Positions 1 to 5,990 of a DNA stretch of 6,500 nt are shown here, one piece after another; within the stretch, counting starts at the first letter, position 1; each line of letters begins with the position of its first letter. The stretch is from the NCBI GenBank assembly GCA_034716535.1, contig JAYEJW010000563.1:1-6500 (forward strand). The letters run 5' to 3'. The notes below the pieces were generated by a model that searched no databases, was not told the origin of the DNA, and was given only the letters and a program-made list of their open reading frames with translations. A program made the position numbers and the translations under genes. The DNA comes from JAYEJW01 sp034716535 (GTDB taxonomy: Bacteria; Pseudomonadota; Gammaproteobacteria; Chromatiales; Chromatiaceae).

Positions 1-108
1 GGCGTTGTCGTCTCGCGGGAATGCGTCAGTGGGTGTACCGGAATCTGCTGGTTTCTCAACAACTCCGGAACGCGATAATCCGGGATGAATCGAACCGCGG
101 TTTTCGGA
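1..108. other. Downstream region of unknown content
   Basis: Apart from the inverted repeat at 76-111 I recognise no gene here. On the minus strand one frame stays open from about 123 to the window edge (including AVRFIPDYRVPELLRNQQ). It looks protein-like but I cannot assign it. It could be part of a mobile element or of a neighbouring gene fused to the broken FGE sequence. Confidence 0.35.
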
Positions 109-111
109 TTA
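76..111. repeat. Inverted repeat just after the vWA/FGE stop codon
   Basis: TAATCCG at 76-82 is the exact inverse of CGGATTA at 105-111, and the space between contains the 10-bp palindrome AACCGCGGTT (93-102). The structure overlaps the TAA stop of the vWA/FGE gene. A transcribed hairpin is possible, but no T-run follows, so it is not a standard intrinsic terminator. It may be the end of an inserted element. Confidence 0.45.
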
Positions 112-222
112 AAGAGAGAGACAACACACCTGCACCGCATGGGCGGGCTTCTCGTCGCCGTAGGAGCTGTCGTCCTGCCCCATGACAAAGCTCCCGCCCG
201 GGAGCCAGACCATGGGCGGGCC
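109..222 (-). other. Truncated second FGE domain
   Basis: Residues 882-912 restart the FGE fold (GPPMVWLPGGSFVMG, then YGDEKPAHAVQV), which normally continues for over 200 residues. After VQV the family pattern of a short strand followed by GKY is lost: the reading gives CCLSL and a TAA at 109-111. None of the three frames downstream on this strand, as far as the window edge, resumes recognisable FGE sequence. The domain is thus broken by a rearrangement or insertion rather than by a simple one- or two-base shift. Confidence 0.7.
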
Positions 223-2865
223 TTTGGTTCCATCGCGCAGCCGGTCGCAGATGCCGGGCGGCGGCGGGCCTTCGTACTGGGCGGGGCCACGGGTAAAAGG
301 GTAAGAGTGAGGAGGGCCAGTCCTCGAGAGGCGGAAGCCGAGGTTGCTGTAGCGGCGGCCGGGGTCGTTCCTGACGCGGTAGGCCGACCGGCAGCGGCCG
401 GCGACGGCGAGCCACGAGCCGCCGCGGACGACCCGGCTGGAGCCCGACTCGGGGCCACTCGGATCTCTGCTCGCGCTACTGGCAGTGCTGCTTGCGTCTA
501 CTGCAGTATCCCTCGCGCTCGCTACAGCGCTGTTCGCGAGCTGCTGGTAGTAGTCCTCGGAAAACCAGTCCCTACACCATTCCCATACGTTCCCGTGCAT
601 GTCGTGGAGCTGCCAGGCGTTGGGGTTCTTCTTGCCCACTGCATGGGTGGAACCCGACGCGGAGCTGTCCCCAAACCACGCATAGGATTCCAGGTCTTTC
701 TCGTCGTCGCCGAAGCAGTAGGCTGACTCGCGTCCCCCCCGGCAGGCGTACTCCCACTGGGCCTCGGTCAACAGTCCATAGGCCTGCCCCGTCTCTTTGC
801 TCAGCCACTCGCAGTAGGCATTGGCGTCGTTCCAGCTGATACAGACCACGGGATGGCTGTCATCCTGCTCCATGTACGGCTTGCGCCAGCTCGCGTCCTC
901 CCTTTCCGCTGCCTCGCCCCTGTTCCATACCCAGGCGCCGCCTCCCCGCTCCGCCTCCGTCTTGTAGCCGGTGGCCTCCACGAAGCGACGGAACTCTCCG
1001 ACCGTGAGCGGATATTTGCCGGCCCCGAACTGGCTCAGGGTCACCTCATGCACCGGGCGCTCCCGCACCTGGCCGATGCCCTGGCCGTCGCCCATACGGA
1101 AGGTCCCGCCGGGGAGCCAGATCATCGCGGGGCCTAATGCCGAGCCATCGATGAACGGGTCACGGAAACGCTTCGGCCCAGGGCCAAGCTCCCGCTCGAT
1201 CTCGCCGGACAGTCGGTCGGCCAGGTCCTGCTCGATCTCTCCAATGTCGCCCGACAAGCGGTCGGCCAGCTCCGAATAGGTCCCGCCCAGCCGCCGAAGC
1301 ACCTTCAGTCTCACCCGGGCGAAGGGCAGGCTGCGGCTGTCCAAGCGGTAGCGCCCCTCGGCTCCGGGGTCTGCCAGCAAGGCGAGAAAGTCGCCGACCT
1401 GTCCGAGCCGATGCTCCACCGCCGCGGCCATGCTGGCATTGACCCACTCGACTTCGGAGTTCGGGAGATCCTCGAGCAGGGTCTCGCGGATCTCGTCGTG
1501 GAAATCGAAGGGGATCTTGAGGGGATCGGCTTCCGGCGCCCCGCTCGGCCGATCCTCTTGATCGACGCGCCTCAGCAACCCGCCGAGAAACACTTCCGCC
1601 AGGTGGGTCAAGCGCGACTCGGGCAGTAGGACCTGTTGCGCGAGGCGCATGACAGGCAGGGTCAAGGGCAAGACCGAGAACAGCTGGGCCAACCTCCTTG
1701 CCTCAGGGGAAGCCAGGGAGCGAAAAGCGATCAGCCGATCGTCTGGCCGTTGCTGCCTGTCGGCATCGACCGTCGCCGCTTGTGCTCGGCGAGCGCGGAA
1801 AGCAAGGCCGGTGCACCAAGTTTCCGCGCGACCAGTAATCAGTGCCGCCCAGGTGCCAAAGTCGTGGGGGTCGAGTGTCAGGACGGGGAGCTTGAGCGCG
1901 CCGCTGGGCAACGAACCCTCCAGACACGTCAGACGGTAATTTGCGCGCCCGGGCTCCGCGGCGCTGAGATTGATTACGGGTGTTTCGGCCAACGCGCTCG
2001 CCGACCACATGCGCTGCGGCAGCATCTGCACCAGGGCCATCGGGTAACGCGAGCCCCATCGATCAAGCACCTCGTAGAGCGCCCGATCTCCCCCCCAGTA
2101 ATGAGCAACACAGTCGCTGAGCACCAAGATGACCCGGTGTGCCCCCGACGTGCCGGAAAAGGGGTCCGGGCGAGCGCGCGCCTGGGTCTCGTCGATCAGC
2201 CGCACACTCGTACCGCCTTTACTGCGATCATATTGAAGGCGCCACGTCCGCTGGGTGCGAAACGCGCCAAGACGCTGCAACAGAGCCTGTAACGCCGTGA
2301 TGGCGGGCTCCCAGACCACCATGGAATCGGCAGCGTCGACGACCAGCGCCAGCTCGAGCCAGGGCTCGGGCTTTGGCTGGAAGACCGGCGCCCAGATGTC
2401 CTGGTCGGCGATTCGCTCGACGGTCGAGTCCTCGTCGAGAATGCGCTCGACCCGCGAGGCGATACGACGGCGCAGCGGCCGCAAGGCGCGGGCGAGCGCC
2501 AGCGCCTGCGGCAGGGGTGGAACCGCCGGCACCCTGAACGGCGAAGCGCGGTGGTCTGCTGTTTCCCGGATGCGCGGCAGCTTCGAGGGCCGATGATAGC
2601 GATGGAGGCGGGCCTCTTGCTCCCGTGCCTCAGTGGGCTTCTGTGGCTCCTCAATCGGCTCGGCGGCAGGCGTCCTAGGCGCCGCCTCGTCCTGCCTCTC
2701 CTCGCTAGCCGGTCGCTCCGGGCCGGAAGGCGGCTGCGTCTCGACGACAGCCTCGGCGGTCGCGGCGATCCGGGCCGCCAGCCAGATCACGTCCAGGAGA
2801 TCCTCGGGCGTCGGGTCGAGACCGGCCGCGCTCAGTGCACGAATGATCGGGTCGAGACGCTGCAC
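109..2865 (-). CDS. SAV_2336-type vWA protein with FGE-like (C-type lectin fold) domain and a truncated second FGE domain
   Basis: This 918-residue protein is probably the sensor and vWA partner of the MoxR ATPase encoded upstream. Residues 1-38 form a short helical module like the N-terminus of SAV_2336-family proteins (LDPIIRALSAAGLDP), followed by a Pro/Glu-rich linker (about 41-85). The ALRPLRRR...ILDEDSTVE segment (127-150) precedes a vWA domain (about 168-330) with a degenerate MIDAS (D177, A179, S181) and VLVLSDC at D251. A helical/winged region follows (378-500; LASPEARRLAQLF, LPLTLPVMRLAQQVLLPESR). An FGE-sulfatase domain spans 579-846 (MIWLPGGTFRMG, LLTEAQWEYACRGG, MHGNVWEWCRDW, RVVRGGSW, NLGFRL). 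A second FGE domain starts at 882 (MVWLPGGSFVMG) but ends after about 30 residues at a stop. True FGE uses two cysteines after GGS; here the first is absent (GGSWLAVAGRC), so ligand binding is more likely than catalysis. The start is GTG: it is the only usual start codon after the in-frame TGA that ends the ATPase gene, 30 bp upstream. Domain calls are strong; the sensor role is inference. Confidence 0.9.
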   Translation of the reverse strand: MQRLDPIIRALSAAGLDPTPEDLLDVIWLAARIAATAEAVVETQPPSGPERPASEERQDEAAPRTPAAEPIEEPQKPTEAREQEARLHRYHRPSKLPRIRETADHRASPFRVPAVPPLPQALALARALRPLRRRIASRVERILDEDSTVERIADQDIWAPVFQPKPEPWLELALVVDAADSMVVWEPAITALQALLQRLGAFRTQRTWRLQYDRSKGGTSVRLIDETQARARPDPFSGTSGAHRVILVLSDCVAHYWGGDRALYEVLDRWGSRYPMALVQMLPQRMWSASALAETPVINLSAAEPGRANYRLTCLEGSLPSGALKLPVLTLDPHDFGTWAALITGRAETWCTGLAFRARRAQAATVDADRQQRPDDRLIAFRSLASPEARRLAQLFSVLPLTLPVMRLAQQVLLPESRLTHLAEVFLGGLLRRVDQEDRPSGAPEADPLKIPFDFHDEIRETLLEDLPNSEVEWVNASMAAAVEHRLGQVGDFLALLADPGAEGRYRLDSRSLPFARVRLKVLRRLGGTYSELADRLSGDIGEIEQDLADRLSGEIERELGPGPKRFRDPFIDGSALGPAMIWLPGGTFRMGDGQGIGQVRERPVHEVTLSQFGAGKYPLTVGEFRRFVEATGYKTEAERGGGAWVWNRGEAAEREDASWRKPYMEQDDSHPVVCISWNDANAYCEWLSKETGQAYGLLTEAQWEYACRGGRESAYCFGDDEKDLESYAWFGDSSASGSTHAVGKKNPNAWQLHDMHGNVWEWCRDWFSEDYYQQLANSAVASARDTAVDASSTASSASRDPSGPESGSSRVVRGGSWLAVAGRCRSAYRVRNDPGRRYSNLGFRLSRTGPPHSYPFTRGPAQYEGPPPPGICDRLRDGTKGPPMVWLPGGSFVMGQDDSSYGDEKPAHAVQVCCLSL
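328..423 (-). other. C-terminal segment of FGE domain 1, candidate variable region
   Basis: This stretch encodes residues 815-846, from GGSW to GFRL. In C-type-lectin-fold FGE domains this is the ligand-facing part, and it is the usual location of the variable region in targets of diversity-generating retroelements. Codons at the exposed positions are CTC GCC GTC GCC after GGSW, then TAC, GTC, AAC and TAC AGC AAC CTC: all end in C, as expected if they derive from AAC codons of a template repeat. The same pattern also arises from high GC at third positions, and no template repeat or reverse transcriptase lies in the window, so this is a hypothesis. Confidence 0.3.
439..537 (-). repeat. Ser/Ala-rich insertion in FGE domain 1 with weak 21-bp periodicity
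   Basis: Residues 777-809 lie between DYYQQL and RVVRGGSW and are rich in Ser, Ala, Asp and Thr (for example VDASSTASSASRDPSG). Most FGE domains have only about ten residues here. On the plus strand, four successive blocks starting with GCG at 473, 494, 515 and 536 are spaced 21 bp apart and are loosely similar. This suggests an old, decayed minisatellite, though it may be simple low-complexity sequence. Confidence 0.4.
1206..1269 (-). repeat. 45-bp tandem duplication encoding LADRLSG twice
   Basis: The protein reads LADRLSGDI at 533-541 and LADRLSGEI at 548-556, 15 residues apart. The DNA shows the same ggtcggccag at 1215-1224 and 1260-1269, 45 bp apart. The segment is charged and helical and joins the winged-helix region to the FGE domain, so the duplication would lengthen a helical linker by about four turns. 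Confidence 0.6.
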
Positions 2866-2895
2866 GGCGTTTTCCCGTTGCGAGCCGACGCCCCG
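2866..2895 (-). promoter_or_regulatory. Spacer deciding the GTG start of the vWA gene
   Basis: The 30 bp between the MoxR TGA and the GTG at 2865 hold exactly ten sense codons in the same frame as both genes, with no ATG, GTG or TTG among them. The GTG is therefore the only conventional start that keeps the SAV_2336-type N-terminal helix. Upstream of it only a weak CGGGAA sequence can serve as ribosome binding site, so translation may depend on coupling to the ATPase gene. Confidence 0.6.
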
Positions 2896-4020
2896 TCAGC
2901 CCGCAGCCTGGTCGGCGCGAAGCGATCTCCAGAGGGCCTCGATCAGACTGTCCTTGTCGCGCGCCTGGTCGAGCGGCCGTACCCCCTCGAACGGGTCGAT
3001 GTCGTTCATGACCAAGAGCACCGCATGCAGCAACTGATCGGTGGCCAGGTCCTTATTCTTGCCGTGCTCGACGAACGCTCGTATCACTTGGTCGATCTCT
3101 TTCTTGTGGCGCTCGTAGGCGTCCGGGTCTTCGTCGCGCAGCTTGGACTCGACGATGCGCCGCAGCTTGCCTTCATCGGGACGGCGCATCTCAAGCTGGA
3201 TGCAGCGGCGCAGAAAAGCTGGCGGAAACTCGCGCTCGGCGTTGCTCGTCATGACCACGAAGGGAAAGGTGGCGCACTCGACTCGACCGTCGACGATCTC
3301 GACTCGGCCCAAGCCATCGGCAGTATCGATCCGGTGCCGCCGGTCGGTGTGGCGCTTCAGCTCTGGGATCTCGAAGTAGCCTTCCTCGAAAATGTGCAGC
3401 AGATCGTTGGGCAGGTCGATGTCGCTCTTGTCGATCTCGTCGATCAGCAGCACCCGCGGATAGGGCCTGCGTACATCGTCCTGGAACCCGGCGAAGGCGG
3501 TGCCCAACGGCCCAAGCTTCAAGTATTTCTCGATCGCGGGAGCGGCAGGCTCCGTCCGAACCATCTCGGGGGGAACTGCCTCGCCTCCTGTTGTCTCCTG
3601 CAACAGGCCGGGAAAGCGCGGGGTGTCCTGAAGGCGACCGATGGCATCGTACTGATACAACCCATCGCACAAGGTCGTGCGGCTGGTGATGGACCAGCGC
3701 AGCACCGGCCCCAGGCCAAGCTCCTGGGCGATGGCATAGGTCAGAGAGGTCTTGCCCGTTCCCGGCGGTCCAGTGATCAGCAGGGGGCGCCGCAGCACCA
3801 AGGCGGCGTTTAACCGGGCCTTTTCGTGCGTCTCGACCTGAAAGCCGGCGCCGCGTCTACATTTGGACGCCTTGTCGAAGCGCCGCCAGGGCGGCCCATG
3901 CTCCGGTCTGAGCTTGCTCTGGACCTCCTCGCTAAGCGTTTCATCGGGATTCTCCGCTCCCGTACCTCGGAAGATCCACCAAGCGGTTTGATCGGGCGCA
4001 GGGCGCCGCTTCTGGGTCAT
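2896..4020 (-). CDS. MoxR-type AAA+ ATPase of a vWA-MoxR-VMAP ternary system
   Basis: This 374-residue cytoplasmic AAA+ ATPase probably couples ATP hydrolysis to remodelling of the vWA and VMAP partners. The N-terminus carries WWIFRGTGAENP (14-25), a segment typical, from memory, of MoxR proteins in VMAP systems. Walker A is GPPGTGKT (84-91), Walker B is VLLIDEIDKSD (190-200, with D194 and E195), sensor 1 is MTSN (N260), and arginine-finger candidates are R271/R272 in FLRRC. A helical lid follows to the end. All residues needed for ATP binding and hydrolysis appear intact. The ATG lies 16 bp after the stop of the caspase gene and is preceded by GAGGT at an 8-nt spacing, so co-transcription is likely. 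The gene ends in TGA 30 bp before the GTG of the vWA gene, in the same reading frame. The family assignment is sure; the specific partners are inferred from gene order. Confidence 0.95.
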   Translation of the reverse strand: MTQKRRPAPDQTAWWIFRGTGAENPDETLSEEVQSKLRPEHGPPWRRFDKASKCRRGAGFQVETHEKARLNAALVLRRPLLITGPPGTGKTSLTYAIAQELGLGPVLRWSITSRTTLCDGLYQYDAIGRLQDTPRFPGLLQETTGGEAVPPEMVRTEPAAPAIEKYLKLGPLGTAFAGFQDDVRRPYPRVLLIDEIDKSDIDLPNDLLHIFEEGYFEIPELKRHTDRRHRIDTADGLGRVEIVDGRVECATFPFVVMTSNAEREFPPAFLRRCIQLEMRRPDEGKLRRIVESKLRDEDPDAYERHKKEIDQVIRAFVEHGKNKDLATDQLLHAVLLVMNDIDPFEGVRPLDQARDKDSLIEALWRSLRADQAAG

Positions 4021-4033
4021 AGGTCGCGACCTC
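4021..4033 (-). promoter_or_regulatory. Ribosome binding site of the MoxR gene inside a 12-bp palindrome
   Basis: GAGGT (minus sense, 4029-4033) lies 8 nt before the ATG at 4020. It overlaps AGGTCGCGACCT (4021-4032), a perfect 12-bp palindrome that fills most of the space between the caspase stop and the MoxR start. As a palindrome without a loop it would form only a weak hairpin. It could be a chance product of GC-rich sequence. Confidence 0.55.
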
Positions 4034-4036
4034 GTT

Positions 4037-5974
4037 TCACAAGGGGGAGCTCAACTTGATGACCTGCCCGGAATTGCCGACATCCCGCCTCCAGGACAGC
4101 GGGGTGCGTTGCGGGACGTCCCAAATCAGACGAAGGCACTCCTTGGCACGGGGCTCCCAGAGCTCGACCCGCAGCGCCTGCAGGGCTCGAGGCAACTCAC
4201 CGAGCCGAAAACCGGCCAGATGTTCGTGCAATCGCTCTTGGTCTTCGTCGGACCAGCCGCCATCGCGCCAGAGCAACATCGCAACCCCCTGGGTCAGGGG
4301 CGTCACCAAGTCGTCAGGGCCCGTCGGTGGAGTCTCGAGAATAAACAGGCAGCGGCCCTTAAAGAGTAGTTTGCCGAAATTGGTGGAGGCCGGGTCGCGG
4401 ATCCATCGCGCGCAGCGATCCGCTGGCTGGCTGTCCCGACAGGCTTGACATCCATTCCAGCGGGAAGGCCAACCCTGCTTCCAGCGGTTGAACGGTGGAT
4501 AGCGGTCGCGAGGGCGCAACACCACTTCGTAGTGGTAGCTCAATGGCATCTCCCCGTCCTCGATACCCGGTGTCCAGTCGTCGACGTCGACCGTACGCAG
4601 CAGATCCTCGTCGAGAAAAAGCTCCAGCGTGAAGCGATCCGTGCGCGCGAGCGCATCCTTCACATTCGGATGATCGAGCACCGAAGCCATCAGCTCCGGA
4701 AGCCGCTCGATCGCGATCGCCGCGTCCACGTCGGCGATCGTGTCCCCATCGCCCCGTGCGTCAACGAGCCACACCTGTACCCTGTACCGCACACGGTTCG
4801 CGTCCGAGGTCAAGGCAATCTGCAGGAACGTCGGAACAGCGGGCTGCTCCCAGTCGGCTCGACCGGTCTGTCCGAGGCCAGCGATCAACGCTTCGACATC
4901 CCGCTGGCTGAAGTCCTCGTCCTTGAGTGTCTGAGCGACCTGCCGGTTCCACGCGAGCAGATCGTCGGGATTGGCCGCGCGCGGCGCCAGGCGCGCGACG
5001 AACTCCAGCAGCGGTACCTTGACCCGCGCGCGCAGCCGCCTCCCGACGTCGACAAGATAGTCGATCGCGGCATCGATACCAGCCTGGCGGACATCGGGCG
5101 GCGGCTGCGCGTAGTTGCTGCCCGCTAGATCGCTGGCTGCGGCCACGTCGGCGAAGAGCTGCCCAAGCTCATCTTGCTTGAGCTGCACTTGGTTTATCAG
5201 AGGGCGCAGTCGCGCGATATCGATCGGCGCGAATCCTGAGTAGCGATAGGGGTCGATGTCTGTGGCGAAAAAGACCTGCATCCCCGCCCCGCCGTAGAGG
5301 CGCGGCTCGGGAATCGGCAACTCACCCTCCTGCCGGTACGCGGGGACGGTCCTCTTCAGCCAACGGTACACCTGCTCGATCCCGAAATGGCCATTTTCGT
5401 CCAGCACGCCGGAGCCATCCGTGGTCCGCAATGGTGGCTCCATCAGGGCCCGCCAAAGATGGTATGTGAACACTCCCGCTTCGAGCGCCTCACGCTCGAC
5501 CGCCACATGAGCGCCGTCTGTCGCCGTCAGCACCCGAAAGTGCTCAGCCGGGTCTGGGAACAGGCCCGCGCCAGCCGCCTGCCCGGCCTCACAACTGTCG
5601 AGAATGACTAGCTTGCTACGGGCTGCGCAGTGACGTACTGCATCGACGACATGATCAGCCGGCAACAGGTTGGAGACCCTGGTGAACGGATCGCCGATGG
5701 CCAGCCGCAGGCCGTCTTCGCCCCAGCTATGGCCCGCAAAGTAGAAAACGAAGGTGTCGTCCTGCTTGCACCGCTCGATGATCGTGTCGAGGCGGTCTGT
5801 GATCTCGCCGCGGCTGGATTGCCGAGGCGGGATCTCGCATTCGAAGCCATGTGCTACGAGCGCTTCGCGCATCAACTGGACATCGCAGCGCGCAAGTCTG
5901 CCTTGGTGGTCTTGCGCCCAACAGTGACGCAGACTGCCGGTATTGCGTCCGAGCAGAAACGCCCACCTGGCCAT
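4037..5974 (-). CDS. Caspase-like peptidase fused to VMAP middle and C-terminal regions
   Basis: This 645-residue protein is the predicted effector and coupling subunit. Residues 1-about 235 form a peptidase C14 caspase-like domain: an N-terminal AFLLGRNTGSL strand/loop, the catalytic histidine H82 in FVFYFAGHSWGEDG, and the catalytic cysteine C128 in KLVILDSCEAG. Both catalytic residues are present, so it could be an active cysteine protease. Residues about 255-370 are helical (VPLLEFVARLAPR at 320-332), like the middle region of vWA-MoxR-associated proteins. Residues about 380-630 match the VMAP C-terminal pattern: TFLQIALTSD, YRVQVWLVD, FTLELFLDEDLL, YEVVLRPRDR, QGVAMLLWRDGG and CLRLIWDVPQRTP. 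Three cysteines (509, 512, 521) cluster in the C-terminal part. No signal peptide or membrane segment is seen, so it is cytoplasmic. The ATG is supported by CCAGGAGG upstream and by the caspase fold starting right at residue 2. The cleaved substrate is unknown; by family, it would kill the host or activate another factor on sensing. Confidence 0.93.
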   Translation of the reverse strand: MARWAFLLGRNTGSLRHCWAQDHQGRLARCDVQLMREALVAHGFECEIPPRQSSRGEITDRLDTIIERCKQDDTFVFYFAGHSWGEDGLRLAIGDPFTRVSNLLPADHVVDAVRHCAARSKLVILDSCEAGQAAGAGLFPDPAEHFRVLTATDGAHVAVEREALEAGVFTYHLWRALMEPPLRTTDGSGVLDENGHFGIEQVYRWLKRTVPAYRQEGELPIPEPRLYGGAGMQVFFATDIDPYRYSGFAPIDIARLRPLINQVQLKQDELGQLFADVAAASDLAGSNYAQPPPDVRQAGIDAAIDYLVDVGRRLRARVKVPLLEFVARLAPRAANPDDLLAWNRQVAQTLKDEDFSQRDVEALIAGLGQTGRADWEQPAVPTFLQIALTSDANRVRYRVQVWLVDARGDGDTIADVDAAIAIERLPELMASVLDHPNVKDALARTDRFTLELFLDEDLLRTVDVDDWTPGIEDGEMPLSYHYEVVLRPRDRYPPFNRWKQGWPSRWNGCQACRDSQPADRCARWIRDPASTNFGKLLFKGRCLFILETPPTGPDDLVTPLTQGVAMLLWRDGGWSDEDQERLHEHLAGFRLGELPRALQALRVELWEPRAKECLRLIWDVPQRTPLSWRRDVGNSGQVIKLSSPL

Positions 5975-5980
5975 CGATCA

Positions 5981-5990
5981 GGCCTCCTGG
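5981..5990 (-). promoter_or_regulatory. Strong ribosome binding site of the caspase-VMAP gene
   Basis: On the minus strand CCAGGAGGCC lies just upstream of the ATG at 5974, with AGGAGG about 8 nt from the start. It is the best Shine-Dalgarno sequence in the window. It begins directly after the TGA of the small membrane gene, which fits independent translation of the effector even if the upstream gene is frameshifted. Confidence 0.75.

Larger units (their letters stand above)
172..1131 (-). repeat. Diverged direct repeat formed by the starts of the two FGE domains
   Basis: The sequence at 190-213 and that at 1101-1124 match at 21 of 24 positions by eye; both encode the WLPGG(S/T)F segment that opens each FGE domain. 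The similarity extends less well to either side. This shows an internal domain duplication and provides short homology for recombination that could delete or exchange the domain between the copies. The feature span includes both copies and the sequence between them. Confidence 0.6.

Noticed and set aside
76..111. Intrinsic terminator after the vWA/FGE gene
   Set aside because: The stem is only 7 bp with a long loop and no T-run follows in the direction of transcription.
1636..2292. Plus-strand open frame of 218 codons
   Set aside because: It lies opposite the vWA and helical regions, and its composition is typical of antisense GC-rich sequence.
2551..3813. Long plus-strand open frame (420 codons) over the MoxR and vWA genes
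   Set aside because: It is antisense to strongly recognisable genes, shows no domain pattern, and its length is explained by the high GC content.
4445..5128. Plus-strand open frame of 227 codons
   Set aside because: It is antisense to the VMAP part of the caspase gene and has no recognisable motif.
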